From positions 7,415,040 to 7,479,039 of the forward strand of contig NC_135569.1 of assembly GCF_964340395.1 (NCBI RefSeq): a DNA stretch of 64,000 nucleotides, given 5' to 3'. Positions 37,698 to 52,700 of this stretch are shown here, one piece after another. The position numbers were made by a program, and so were the translations under genes. The DNA comes from Glandiceps talaboti. Its lineage: Eukaryota; Hemichordata; Enteropneusta; Spengelidae. Below the pieces are notes generated by a model, which was not told the DNA's origin, made no database searches, and worked only from the letters and a program-made list of their open reading frames with translations. Position 1 is the stretch's first letter. The number at the start of each line of letters is the position of its first letter.

Positions 37698-38040
37698 TCA
37701 TGACTTTCGTAGTGACATGTACGTCGAGTCCTCAGATGTAGGTACTTCGTAGTCCTCAGTTGTGGGTAATTCGTAGTCATCAGTGTACCCGACGTTATCG
37801 TATTCAAAGTAGGGTCCTTCTTCGGTTGGTATCGGTGGTGGTGACATCACTAAAGGAGCAGGAGGCGCCGATGGTAAAAACTCACCACTGTTGTAATTAT
37901 GGTCATTAGGGAAAACAAATTCCACATTAGACAACTTTGCGTCATACACTGTTTTATTTGGAGACTTTGGAGACTTTAGGTCTTCTATATCACTATACAT
38001 CTGGTCTTTGTTTTTTTGACGTCTAGCTGCCTTTCGTCGC
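37698..38040 (-). CDS. Receptor exon 19: cytoplasmic tail with nine tyrosines, stop codon
   Basis: Acceptor CTTTTCAG. The tail is 113 residues after the split Trp. Motifs: YSDI near the membrane and YMSL near the C-terminus (YxxPhi); YDNV (pYxN, Grb2-type SH2); YELP and YEVP (YxxP, Crk/Nck-type SH2); [15 protein letters not shown] (possible SH3/WW ligand). The distal 40 residues are rich in Asp/Glu and Tyr. The stop is TGA at 37698-37700. No NPxY and no LRP5/6-type PPPSPxS are seen. Confidence 0.92.
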
Positions 38041-41000
38041 CTGAAAAGTTTAAAAGAATTGATCTTTTTATTCCAACACTGCTGTAAAAAGTACTTTTAA
38101 AAGTAATAACTGAAAATAATTAAACATGATAGGTATGGATCAATCTAACACATACAACCATAATTTTCTTACACTTCTCTAAAACCATACCAGACAATTG
38201 ACTTTATATACCTTGTATTCAATCTAAAATACAATGCAAGGCATAATATATCAATTTAACTATTCTAATATATTAATGTCAATACGTGTCTTCTATGACA
38301 TTACAATAGGGAACTTGCAAACCCGCCATGTTGAATGTTACATCATGGGAAATGTGATAATAAATACTAATAAATTGGTATTGTAAACAATACTGTTACA
38401 TTGTTTGCAACCACGAATGATCAATTCATAGTTACCCTGATCATTGTGGGAGGTTTATTTTATCGGTAACTCCAGATTAGGTATTACGATAACCACAGGT
38501 AATCCCATAGTCCTTTGCGTCTGAGCATGCTCAGTCTGGATTGCAAGTTCCCTATTGTCTTCTGGCATTATTAGAACAGTGGATTGCCTAATATGGATTC
38601 CTCGACGAAATAATGACAGGAATTTTCGGGTTTACCGTCTTGTTTTTAAGGAAATCGACAGTCATGTATTTGCCAATAGAAATACCACAGTATTCAACGG
38701 CCATTTTGGATTCTAAAATGACTAAATTTTGCTATCATTTTGACTTTTCATTCAAACACTTGTATGGTGACCCCATATTTGTTTCACTAGTTTTCAGTGA
38801 CAATAGGTTGTAATTTTTATGAACAAAGTCCAAAAGATCTTTTGTAGGCGCATTATATGTGTACCTTAAAAAAAGAGAAACACATATATAACTCTCAGAG
38901 TACCTATAAGAAAGTAAGGCTTCTACTTCTACTGATGTAATTCAATAAATGTTAGGAAATACGTGATGTCCATCATACGCACACTACTGCATGAACAAAT
39001 AATGGCGACGCGGCAAAACTCACTTTTAAGATGAAAAGTTTGTATAAACATGTAAAAGTATTCATAACTCACCAGCAACAGACAGCAACACCTGTTATTA
39101 TTATGATGATTACTATAACCCCTCCCCCTGTACCTCCGCCAATCACAGCTCCTGTACTAGATATGTCGGCTTGTGAATCGGGCTTGTTTTCTCGACCTCT
39201 GCCATTGGTAGTCAAAGATGTTTCGGTCGTTCGTACCCATATAGTATTTCGATTTTGAGAAGATCTGCTAATAGTGCTTGTTGAAGCTCCCGTTCTTGCT
39301 GGTGTTACTGTTTCTGCATCTGTTGTTATATTTGTTGTTAATGGTGGTGATGTAGCTTCTACTGTTGTTGGTTGTTGCTTAGTAGTTGTTGGAATCTTCG
39401 TGGGGTAATCTACAAAATGTAAAACGATGTTCTTCACGAGTGAATCATCGAAAACAGTCTGAAACGCACACGTTACCTATATTATTAGCTGCAACTAGAA
39501 AGTTTTTAGAAACTATTTTGTTTACATATAATAACTTGTTCGTAAGACTGTACACTCTGCACAATATAGAATCACATGTAAGCAACTGTCTGTGTGTAGC
39601 TGTACAATGTGTACAATGGCACAATATCCGTACCCAAAAATCAGCACCCAAATACAATCACGATTTCAACCTGTCACTTTCATTAACATATACAATGTCT
39701 AATTGGTATTTTAACAATTTCAGTAAGTATATTGTGGACGAGATGATCGAAAATATATCACAGTGACTCTAGTTATAGCTAGTGTAGCTTTAAAGGGGAC
39801 ACCACTCCAGAAAATAAGAGATATTTTTACAAATTATGGATAATTGAGACGTTTTGGGGTTCTTTAGACATTTTACACTGAAGGGAATAAGCACTTAGGA
39901 GTCATGAATATTCATTGTTTAACCATGAATAACTATTTCTTCTGACTCCCATGAGGCAATGGCCTACAGCAAAGATACCCTATAGGGGCACACAATCAAC
40001 GATGTTTCTTTGAAAGTATTAGCATGGGTAAAATTATGAAATGACTCTCCAGAAACCATAGTATATGACAATATTTCTATTTCCTGGAGCGGTGTTCCTC
40101 TCCAAACATGTGTATCACTTGGTAATAGAGCTTCAGTAAAGCGGATCCTCATCAATACCTTTTTACACTATATTTGCTTTTGCAATGGTTAATCCTAAAT
40201 TATTTTGACCTATGCACTTTTTCACAAACGAGTAAGTGTTGAATAGTAAAATTGGAATATTACAAGATTTATTTTATCAAAAACATCATTAAGAAAACCT
40301 GTGTCAGTACACTTAATTCGGTCTTATAAAGTTAGGATGCAATCTTACCAAACATTTTCCCAAAGATATTATATTAGTTCAGGAGCATAACATTTCAAGA
40401 ATATGCACAGACATATGGAATTGAGAGAACTACAAAATGGAATTATGACATTTCCTCGGAAGAAAAGGATTGCGTCGCAACCACTATGTGCCGACAAGTT
40501 GTGACCGTCGACCACCTTGCTGAATTTGGTTTATCACATGATGTCAGAGTTCACTTGAGGGATAAAATCTAATGTAAAGCATGTGAATCTCTGTTCAGAA
40601 ACTGCTCGTTCTTAGTTACTGGCTAGGTCTCCAAAACGTGGGACCCCGAGACGCGTGTGTGTGTGGTGAGTGAGTGAGTGAGTGAGTGAGTCGGGTAAAT
40701 AATACGTTTTAAATCTGTAGGTTAGACACCCTATGATGTTCAACGCAATGATAGTGAGGATGTAATTCCAAATACCTGTTGTAGGCAAACTAGCAGAACT
40801 AAAGACGTGGATGTCATTTGGTCTTTCAAATATTTGATGTCCAACACTGATAACATTGTTGCCAGTATATTTATCAGCCCTCTGTAGTTGGCTTTTATCC
40901 CATTGTGTCCAGTAGAGGTAATCACCAACTACTGCCAAGCCGAATGGGTGGGAATCAGGATCAGATAGAGTTATTAGTCTTTGACGTGTACCAAGATCTA

Positions 41001-42774
41001 GGTGGTAATATTCAATGACATCAAGTCCAGCATCACACCAGAACAGCTTCCGGTCTGTTAACAGAAAAGCAAAATGTTGGGATTTTGGTATTTCATGTCT
41101 AAAACATGGAGTATTATTTTGCGATTTCTTATGATGGAAGTATTAGCATGGGTATACATACCAGAAAAGATAATTTCTACTAAAATCAAAATTATTGCCA
41201 TGTATAAGCGGGACGATGTGAAGCTATCACACGCTTACCACTGATTGGAGAACATATATCTACTTTATCACTCATTAACAATACAGCCAACAGATGTACT
41301 TGTTTCCTTTGTTTTCAGCCAATCAGAATAAACCCTATACAGTGCTTCACATTATGTAATATGTTATTTAATAACGTACGGATAGTATGAATTTACTTCG
41401 CTATTCTACGATCCCAATTTTTTGGCAATAGGTAAAGGTGGAGAAAGCGTTTCTGCAGTATTATTGCTTATTTCCATAACGGTACTGAAATTATAACTAG
41501 GATAGTAATAGTTTTACTATGCGGAAGAGATTTAAAGGATACTAGATCAAATGTCATGTCATTCGTATGAATGACTACAAACAAAACAAAACATCTTGAT
41601 TATATGCTGTGAACGACAACATATACAGCATGTAGATTATAGGTATTACACAGCTTCATTCAAACTCACCAATTTTATCAAGAGCGATACCGTTTGGCCA
41701 TACTATATCAGTGGATACTAGGACCGTTCTTCCGCTGCCATCAAGATTAGCTCTTTCTATCTTGGCCAGTACACCCCAATCCGACCAATACAGAACGCTG
41801 TATAAAAAATAAACAAGATTCAATGAAAAAGGTAAAGATAAACTAAACAAAAACAAAATAAAATAATTTCCCGACCTACCTACAATATTATCTGAGGTAC
41901 GTTATCGGAAACTTGATCGAAAAGTGCAGAGAATACTTACCCCTCATCGCTATCTACAATAATGGCCCTAGGCTCGTCAAGACCAGTCGAGATAACACTT
42001 TGTCGATTACTTCCATCCAAGTCAGCCCTTTCTATTCGATCAATGCCCTTGTCCGTCCAATATAATTTCCTATTTACAAAGTCAAGTGCAATGCCGTCTG
42101 GAACTGAAATGAAGTATGAACAAAAACATATTTGAGAAAGTGTGTTACTAAAGCCAGTCGAACTACCTCTGGGCAGACTGCAAAAACTTACATCTATTTA
42201 AGGGGATAGTTAATTGTACTGTATGAAAACGAAAATAAAGTGGGTATCATCTTGAGACTAATTGACCATTCTACCCCAAAAGAGATCTTCCACAAATTGT
42301 GCTCTTGTACACTTTGTGTTGTATATTTCTTGCTGTGGTTTGACACACACTCATTCTCGCGAGTTACTTATTCATAAACAAAGTGTTTGTTAGCAGAGGC
42401 GGATAATATATTAAAGAACCTTACCGTCAATGTCTATATACAAAATTACTTCTCTGTCCATTCCATCAAGCGATGCACGGTTAATAGTTTTTAATATTGT
42501 ATCCGTCCAATATACTTTGCCAGTGACATAGTCAAAGTCAAGAGTAAATGGATTTTTAATGTATGCTATGGGGAGAGGTATATACTCCAGTGTAGGAGAC
42601 AGCATGTTGATGTGAAATATTTTTCCCGTGTCAGCTTGAGTGTCGCCTACTAAACAAAAAAGTTCTAGGCTGATATCTGAAAACAAAAAAAAGTAAAAAT
42701 TATTACGACAATGAAAGGATGAAACACACAGAAAAGCAAGCAAACAAACAAACAAACAAACAAGGACAACGCGG

Positions 42775-42808
<34 letters not shown>

Positions 42809-45800
42809 GAAAAATATGTTGTCGTCATGTTCGTTAAACCATTTACATACTGTTTAAAAAGCGAAATTTAAAAGAATTTGTTCAAGTTTAATTTTTATGA
42901 GACGCTTCGTATTTTCGATTAATAGTGATGTATTACTGTGTTTTTCTACTGGAAAACTGATGTCAGAACACCACACACGTATTTGCAATTTCTTAGTTTC
43001 AAACACAACACAAACATGTAAAAGGTTTGTTATCGGCAAGAGTTTTGTTAACCACCGGGTATACACAAGTAATCACTGTTACATGTAATCACAAGTAAAC
43101 ACAAGTGTTCAAAGTACTGCGATGTTTTTAATATTTGGGGAAGCAACAGACGCGTTCTGAAGCTGGGCATAACGCAATGGTTACATGTGTGTTTTCATAA
43201 GTACAGTTTTAGTGTTTTGACATTATTGGGTTACAAACACAAGGCTGGTCTATGTTATTGCACACTTTATTCCTAAGTAGAAGACCACAGGAAAATTAAT
43301 ATTGCTATTAATTTAAAACCAACGAAAACAAAAATGCTTATTTCTCATCCATATTACCACTTTAAGATATCAAATATTTCAAATTTGCAGCCTTTAAAAA
43401 TTATAATCCTACCTAATTTACATAATGTGTCAGTATCAATATCCCATTCTCCATTCTCCTGACAACGTACACCAGATACAGTAGCTGGTACGAAGTAATC
43501 GTTACATTGGAAGCGACAGGTGTATCCAGGTGTGTTAATACAACTACCGGTCATTGACCCCGAGAAGAAGTCGATAGGACATCTAGCAACTGAAAAAAAC
43601 AGTAATAACTTTTTACAATGAAAATAAACATGGCATGATGGGCCAACTTCGCCTTTTTCTTTGTGCAATGTATTCTGGTTTTATAATATCCTAAGATTAT
43701 CTTGTCTACAAAAGATGCCAATGGTCAGCATTGTATCTTGTGAACTTCTTTACATCAACTTGTAATTGCTACCAGCTGACGTACTTTGAATACTACAGTG
43801 AGTCACGCTTAATGTACACCAAGCAGACTGTTATCGTGTATTGTTAAAATCATAGCACATGAAAACGTAGATTAACTTGTACTGTGACTTCTTCAAACGT
43901 GGTCATGGCCATTGAAGTGAAGTCAAACTAATTCATTTACCTATTTAGTTCAATTATTGTATAAATTGTATAAATAGCGTGAAATGTGCCTCGGAAATCA
44001 ACTGTTTAAACGTTTTTTGTTATATTTTTTGAAAGAAAACTCAAAAATCAGAGTCACCATATAAGATTTAATAAAGGTTAAAATGGTAAGCCATTTTAGG
44101 ATCCTATATGGCCACTAAATAATGTGTTTACTCTATAAGATAAAATATGTCGATTTAAAAAATAAGACTGGGGACTCCCACATTTCTTTTATTATTTCAA
44201 AGGGACCAGTAACAAGCTTCCATATAAAGTTTGGAGAGATTATAAGACCTTTGATTTTCAAGGAAATTATTCCCCGAGGAACATTCTGCCTTAATGTCCA
44301 AATGATTGGGAGGTGTAATGAAAAAATTATTCCCCGAGGAACATTCTATCTTAATGTCAAAATGATTGGGAGATGTAATGAAAAAATATTCCCCGAGGAA
44401 CATTCTATCTTAATGTCAAAATGATTGGGAGGTGTAATGAAAAAATATTCCCCGAGGAACATCTTAATGTCAAAATGAGCATCAGCCAATGTTTGCTTTA
44501 AAAAACCCAAACCTCTGGCCAGGCAATGAATCGTGTTATTTGCCTCACTGACATGTATTATTGTTTGATTACATTATTATTCCAATCCACCCCATGGGCC
44601 ATATATTAACTTCGATCAGCCGAGGACAAATCAGGTAACATAACACTTCTTATTAGTGGAAGACGAGTAATGATAATTTCGTCGGTCACGAGTATTTCCA
44701 GAATGACTAATGACATAACTATCTACGCCAGCTTAACTTTAAGAAAAAATGAGTGCAATACTAACAGCCAGCTCGATTTAACTAATGTATTGTACTCACC
44801 AGGTGTACAGGTTGGACTTTGAGGTTCCGAACATATACACTCTGCACCTGCTGTAGTTGGAATACATATTTCATCACAGTCTCCGTTCAGAATATCACAC
44901 GGACCTTGTGTTATAAAGCAAAGAAGTCAGAGATTAAAGTTATATAATTCTGATCTTTGCAACCATACTTTAACATTAGAAAGGAACCAAACTACGTGTT
45001 AGGGTATGTATGTAATACCATCCATGTATGCCAGGTTAACCAATATCATCCATACCATGCCATAAAATCATGTAATTAACATACTGAAGTGTTTAACATT
45101 TTACAAAGTTCCGTCTGCCGTAATAACTGGGGCAATTTATGAAGTTATGATGCAAAATTGCATTATACGAATATGATGTATTCAACATGTCAAGGTCTAA
45201 ATATAGGATGTATATTTACCTGAAAATGATACTGATTGCCCTGAAACTATATATTAGGTTTGTAGACTTGTTGGTACAAATAATGTAGCTATTATAATGT
45301 TTATTTCATTGATATTACACCAGGTATGCTGTCACTAAACAATCAGCTTCTTCCTCGTGTGGTACTAATATCTAGTGTTAAAGCACAACAGTTGCCTGAT
45401 TCATACGCACGTCTCGGGGTCCCACTCTACGAAAACTTGGATAGTAACCAGGGGTGCTCAATCAAGACTTTGTAACTGAGTAGAATGCATTTGATTTACG
45501 AAATAATTTATACAAAAGTGAACACTGGCGTCATGCAGATGAGCCAAGTGATCGTCACGCAACACATAATGCATGCTTGTCAACAACCAATAACCACTTC
45601 GTACGGACATGCGCACTGGATGACTACTGAACTTAAAGATGTGCATGGAAATGTTTACCAGGTGTTAAAACTTGTCTCGATTTGTCGAATGCCAATAGAC
45701 GATTTGGGGAATCAGAAACGGTGATGGACCCAATGTTGTCGTCAGCTACATGGTCAAAGTCAACAATTTCTTGTCCTCCTGTCCAGTAGATATGGTCCTG

Positions 45801-48800
45801 TGAATTATGAACGACATTACAAGTAATTCATACAAGTTTGCAGAATGATGGTCGAGCAGTAGAAGGAACAGTTGTTGTACAAGAATATCCTGTCCCCACT
45901 GAAGATTGACTGTTAATATCTAACTAGACTGTGTCATGGTATATATCTCAACTGTTGACATTGTGGAGCTGTTGCGTTCACTCAACCCACAAAGAAATAA
46001 CTCTATACACTTAATAAAGTTATAAATGTGATAAGGCGCTACCTCATTTTTCATAAATGGACAAGTTAGCATGCATGAAAAGTTCTTAATTCTGTAATCA
46101 AATTTTCTTTGACATGATATTTCAAAGCTTATTGTACAGTTATATACATACTAGCTTATTAACTTATACCCTTTAGGTGGCAAATTCTAGGATACGTCTT
46201 TATATTAAAAAACTGTTACTACCCAGAATACATTTTGATGTTGGCAATACGATCTGGACAGAAGAGGCATACCTATTCACCACATTTAGGATAAACAAAG
46301 GAGCACTTTAATGGGAAGTATGACGCTCATTTGACTTGTAAATTGTGATATTTTGCACATTTGTATATAAGTTTAGAGTATTTTGTAAGCCTATAATTTC
46401 TGGCAATAAAAGTTATATAAGTTACATGTAAAATGTATTTGTACAAATATGCCGTATCAACTAATTTTCAAATCTTAATAACAGATATATATTTTACCTG
46501 AAAAATCGACATTCCAAGAACCTCGTGTGATGTTTGACTTATCACCCCCTTTTGACCACCGTCAAAAGAACTGAATTCGATTGTATTAGAAATACCATCT
46601 GCCCAATATAATCTAAAGTGACAATGGAACAAAGTCAGTTAAAGTGATGCAAGCTTGAGAGATAAATAAGATTGAACAAAAAACTTGGCTTTTTAAAAAT
46701 AATAATGTGTACCTTTTAAACAATTAAATTTTATCTGGGAAGGTATTGGTGTTTTGTGAACAAAGGTTACAGCAAAAGTTTTAAATATTTTATTTCCGAC
46801 ACACATTTCACGTTAACATTACACGCTTTGGGTGGATTTCTTTAGACGTATGAATACAGCATATTTTCAAAGAATGCTCCAAATACGAGAATGAACGTTA
46901 AATATTTCTAATATTGGTATATATGTAACCTTTCAATACATTGACAAGAAGAGGTATGTGTTAATGGAAAATACCTGCTGTCATTACTTTGTGTTTTAAA
47001 TATATGGACATGTCGATACAGGTATAGGCCCTTGGACAAAGAATAGATAAGAGCAAGAACAAAAACAAACTCATAATTCACTTTGTGATTACGTCATCAC
47101 GCTATTGTTTCTTGGTTTCTTATCATTGTTATGTAAATGTAGTCGGGTATCCATACACATGCGGTCCTTCGAATAAATCCTTTAAGCCCGACTGAACACG
47201 AAGATTGCCGAGATAACTGGCTATCGGCCAGGACCACTTACATCAATCATCAATATTACGGGGGTGCCCAAAACATCGATCAAATGTTAATACAATGTAA
47301 CATATATTCCCTATATATTAGGCTTCACTGAACATGAATTAGTGAGACTGATACTGAATTCACAAACAAATTAAAGTAGTTTACAGAACACAAATAATTT
47401 TCACGCCTTAGTCAACAAAACATGTACACATACCATGTAGTTTTCCTTTGTCTGTCACCAAAAAATTGTCCATGAAAAGGCGAAAGTAATGAATTTCTTC
47501 CTCAAACTTTAGAACCCCATTTACACATTTGAATTAAATTACATACCTGTTATTAAAGTAATCGATAGTAATTGCTGTTGGTGAAAAGTCCTCCCTAGAA
47601 GCCAAAGTTACTCGTTGTCGACCAGATAAACTCGATTTCTCTATACGAGGTGTCGTTCCAACTTCTGCCCAAAAAAGGAGTCTATATTGAAGAAAAATAA
47701 ATCTCATTATTATGACAAGTTCAGTAACGTCTGTAGTAAGAACCAAATGCCCTCTAAGTTATGAGATAATGACATTAACCCTGTTTTTGATCCTCTGACA
47801 ATATCACAGAAAAAGCCCAAGCCCCCCACGTGTGTTACAGGCAATTTATGAAATATGAAAGGTTTATGGTGAACCTTCTAGTGACGGTATCAAAAGTCAT
47901 TATCTTGACACTGTTTTGTATGTCATTGTTTTTATTGACAACTTTGTGTTTTTCCTTTACGTGTAAACTGAGGTAACAATGTATCAATATGTACTATCAT
48001 TTTGGACACTAAGTTCTGACCACTATATCAAAATGTTTTATAAGATGCCAATTGGGTAGGACATTTTATTCAGATAAATTGAAAGAAATGTTAAAAATAT
48101 ATTAGACTTACTTCTGGTCAGGATGAACTGCAATCCCTCTTGGCTCGTTTATATTGTCTGACAGCAAACGTGTTTTGTACAAACCATTTAATTTAGAAAT
48201 ATATATGCCGTCGGAGTTTGTCCAGTATATGCTGTTGGCCAACCAATCAATGGCCAATCCTGAAATGGAAACCAAAATATGATAAATAAATTAAGCTTAC
48301 ACCGTGAGTAATGTTTCAAAGAAATAAGAATATTCTCTGTTCCCTTTAAACCTAGGCTATACTAGCTGTAACTGGGATGTTGCTATTTCTATCAGACAAC
48401 CAAAAATATATTTAAAGACACATTTGTTAAAACACCAATACTTAAACTGCATATGTTAATTAGAGGTCTATTTTATCTATAAGTAGTATAGTAATAAGTT
48501 GAAATCTTGATTCATTGAGGGCGCTGTTTGTGGGTGCGGACCCAAAAACAATTTGTTTGCCTTCATCGCTCCATACTGTGTGTAATATGTCATAAATTCA
48601 TTTACCTACATGTGATTTATTACTGTTTAGGGTGTAGAGCACTATGATATGAGTAAGTTATTGTATCAAACGATTTAAAGAGTTTAAAAAACGTCCCAGT
48701 TGCCGCTAGTGCAACTTAAGAAGAAAAAGAGTTTTTAAGTAAGTATATGACAAATGCAAGAATTGCATTGTATGGTTCATAAACTGAAAGAGAAGCTACA

Positions 48801-49729
48801 ATACGGAAATGCCTTCTTGTATATGTAAGCGTTATGTTTGTAATGTCATCATTAACTTATTGGCCAGAAGAAGGAAAAAAGATGCCAATTCTTACAGAAT
48901 AGTAAGGTACATAGGACCACAGTTACCCCATAAAAATACTTGACATAACCCAGTAAATTTATATCAAACATTTTACTACACCCACCATAGACGGTCGATA
49001 GGCTGGTCACGAGATTTTCAATGCTTTCACCTTCCCGTAGAATTGTTCTTCGTAAAGCTTGACTCGAATTATCGTAAAAGTATAACATATCTTGGTTATA
49101 GTCGTAATCCATTGCTGTTGCCTGGGTACCACTAACAAAACAAGCCTCGTCCACAGGTTGACCAACATGAGCAAAGTCCACAGGTATTCTACAAATCGAA
49201 TCAGTAGTAGAAAACAATATTTGGTGTCCTGGAACAAGGTGATTATCTAGGAATAAAAAACAAGTAAGTGATATTTCATTAGTTCTTGTTCGGTTGTTAG
49301 TTAACTGTTATGTATGATGGTTTTTTAGTATATCAATCACTTTTGACTTGGAAACATACCTACGGTACAATTGCTTTCATCTTGTGCGAGAACATAGCCA
49401 TGTTTACAAAGACATTTGTGACCACTTGGATCTCCGACACATATATGATCACATCCCCCGTTGTTACTGGAACAGTTGCCTAAAAGGTTACAAAGATAAC
49501 AGAGCCTGATTAGAGCATATTCACTTTCAAATTAAAGGAACGTCTATCTACCTACCTACTTACCTATCTACATTCCTATCTAATATCTATCAATGTCTGT
49601 CTGTCTGTCTGTCTCACTCACTCACTCACTTGCTCGCTCGCTCACTCACTCACTCACTCACTCACTCACTCACTAACTTACTCACTGTCAGTCTCAGTCC
49701 CATTCTGCCTGTCTGTCTGTCTGTCTGTC

Positions 49730-49776
<47 letters not shown>

Positions 49777-52700
49777 ATGTATGTATGTATGTATGTATGT
49801 ATGTATGTATGTATGTATGTCTGTCTGTCTCAAACTCGCCCCCCCCACCATACATGCAGTGTTAAGTTTACCTTGTAATTGTGCTGCCTGTTGTCGCCAT
49901 TCTGAGTAAAAAGTCATTCCAATTGGTTTAACCCCTCCAAAAGTTGTATGTATATTATTTTGAGTATCAGATCGGTCGACCACCCATAGCTCCCCGGTGT
50001 ACTGATCACCTACAAAGAAGTACTCCTGTAAAGGACATATTCAAGCATTGTTTAGGCGAGCTCATCTCAAATACTGACTGTCTAAACAACTGGTATTACA
50101 GACCCCAATGAAGTCTGTATAAAATACTTCAGCTATGGAACTTCTAAAACCAAACATACTGAAATGGAAATGACGGCTGATCCAGTAAGTGTATTGCAAC
50201 TTAAAAAGAACAAAACAGTTCTGTACTGTGACTGTCGGCGATAGCAGGCGTGCTTCAGTAATATAATGGCCGCTGTTTGTGTGTTTGTGTTCCCTCCTCC
50301 AGCGAACTGAGTGTGTGATTTCAAAGACATTGAAATTTCACTGTTCCTAACATGTAAGTTTTAAAAGGCAATAATTCGACTAAATCTCGCTCGATTTTCA
50401 AACTGTTTTCGCAGAAATTTCCTCTTCCGCTCAATGATTACGCATGCGGACCTTTGACCTTTACCGATGACGTAGGGTTCCAATAGAAAACAAAAAAAAC
50501 CCGATGGTTCCCGAAGAGTAACTCACGTGTCACTCGGTAACTTTCGACGTATGTTTGAAACAACGGAGACCCTTGGGCCTTGCAGTCTACCTGAGACGAT
50601 GATCGAGCTCGTAATGGCCCTATTAACAACTCGGAACAATACCCGTTGCTAATCTCTTTCTTCCTTGGTCTGTGGTCATTTCAATCCCCAAATGTTACAA
50701 GTCTCTATCAACAAATCTAACCTTACCTGATCCAGTGTGATATCAAATGGAAACCTGAACGTTTCTTCTTCAAATATTTCCCTGACTGGATAATAACTGC
50801 TGTCCAGATCCACTGACATGATTTTCTTTAATCCACTGTCTACCCAATAGAGTCTATGAACAGAGAGCATGTATGAACAGATTTGACCTTTACAAGTATT
50901 GTTCAAACTTACGGGATCACAACAAAGACATACTAACAAGACGAGTGCGAATGGAGGGGGGAGGGGGGAACTCATGGAGTAATGAGTACATCAGTTGAAT
51001 ATGATTATTCACACTGAGTCCCCACATGTGCTATGTTGCCGGGCTGAGTAGTCCACCGGATAGCCTGTGGACGGCCTGTGGAAATGTCTCGATAGTTCCA
51101 CAGCAGCGTGATATAGCGTGCAACATATAAGCTTATAGCCTTGCCACATAGTCCCAAACCTAGATGGATAGATGGATGGAGAGATGGACGGATGGGTGTA
51201 AAGAGTGTGGTTGTGTGTATATCTGTATTCGTCTGCATTTTAACTTAAAGAAAATCGGTGGCAGCAATTCACAGTACAACTATGAAACATATATGATCAC
51301 ATTTTCATAGTCTTAAGGAGTCTATTGATAAAGCGGTTATATATGAAATTGTCATCATCAAATTATCTCACTTGCCGACATGGCAAAGTAATTGTCGACA
51401 TTTCTAATGATAGAAATTGGTACCATGCAGTACCATCACTGTACCGAGCACTGTCATAGCTCAAACCCCTATAGAGGTCTGACGTCATAGCTACCAATAG
51501 TGAGGATGTCAAGGAAAACGCATAAATTATAACACTTGGTATTGTGTGCGCAATTAGATGAGATGATGTGCTATAGTATGTTTTGTCATAAATCCCGTCT
51601 GGATGGACTAAGTACCGTGCCCTATGGTAACCATCTTAACATTTAACACCCCATCATGTCTAATGTATGGCAAGAGTCACACGATAGTCCTAAAGTTGAG
51701 CACATTCACCTATTTATAGCGCCATCAGAACGATGTATTATACAATAATCTTTCGAGGTCATGGGTTCGAATCTCACTGGAGACGGGGTATTTTTCTATG
51801 ACCGACTCAAACCCCTGAATGAGTGCTGTACAGCCTCGATGGGTAGGCTGTATCACTCAACCATGTACATGTATCACTCACAAGCGACTGCATGCGAATG
51901 TAGGGCTCCTGGAGTAATGTCTCAACAGTCGGGGACGATTACTCACACGGAGCCTGCAGGTGCTATGTTACCGGGCCTGTGTAACTCCGGGACTGACTGG
52001 GAAATCCTTTACAGTTCCACAGCAACGTGATGTGTAACATGCAACATAACCCATGTATGGATTTCTGTAGAATGTATTGTTTTGTTTTGTTTAATAAGTG
52101 TGTATTCGTCTGCATAAAAAAGAAAATTACTGGGGTAAATTCCAAGCACACAAATAAATATTATTGTATACGAATGAGCACATTTAGAACGCCATAAGAG
52201 GATATACTGATACTTAAAGTAAGTTTACCATGTAAGCAATATTCTTTTTGTACGAGTGTAAAATTGTTCAAAGACTCGTGGACACCTACCTGTTTTCATC
52301 ATAATCTATCGTCAGTCCATTTGGTTTTGATATCAAATCCGCATTTGTATGTTCGCTCACAATAGTTTCTCGTTCCTCACCGTTAAGATTACTCTTCTCA
52401 ATTTTCCCAACGTCTCCAAGATCACACCAGTACAAGTGACTGAAAATGGGAAAAATCATAATAATGGAACAATTTTTGGTTATGATCAATAGTTGATTCT
52501 TTACACATTATGTAACGTCGGTGTTATTAATGGAAGACAAGAGCTAAAAATGCCAGTGTTTCATTTTTACATAAATTTGCGAAAATGCAAACCAAAAAAA
52601 AAACGAGGAAAGAGTACAAAACAAAACTCAAAATATTCAAAACAAAGACAAATCAACATGTCTGTGCAAAACAGACGAATGGCAGAATGTTCGAAACAAA

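Larger units (their letters stand above)
45798..48985 (-). other. Receptor introns 7-10 without recognisable content
   Basis: The intron parts of this stretch (45798-46497, 46613-47546, 47682-48111, 48260-48985) are AT-rich unique-looking sequence. I see no extra exon or repeat in them. Confidence 0.5.

Noticed and set aside
51755-51790. tRNA gene at the GGTTCGAATC box
   Set aside because: No A box or acceptor-stem pairing at tRNA distance; better explained as the head of a SINE.
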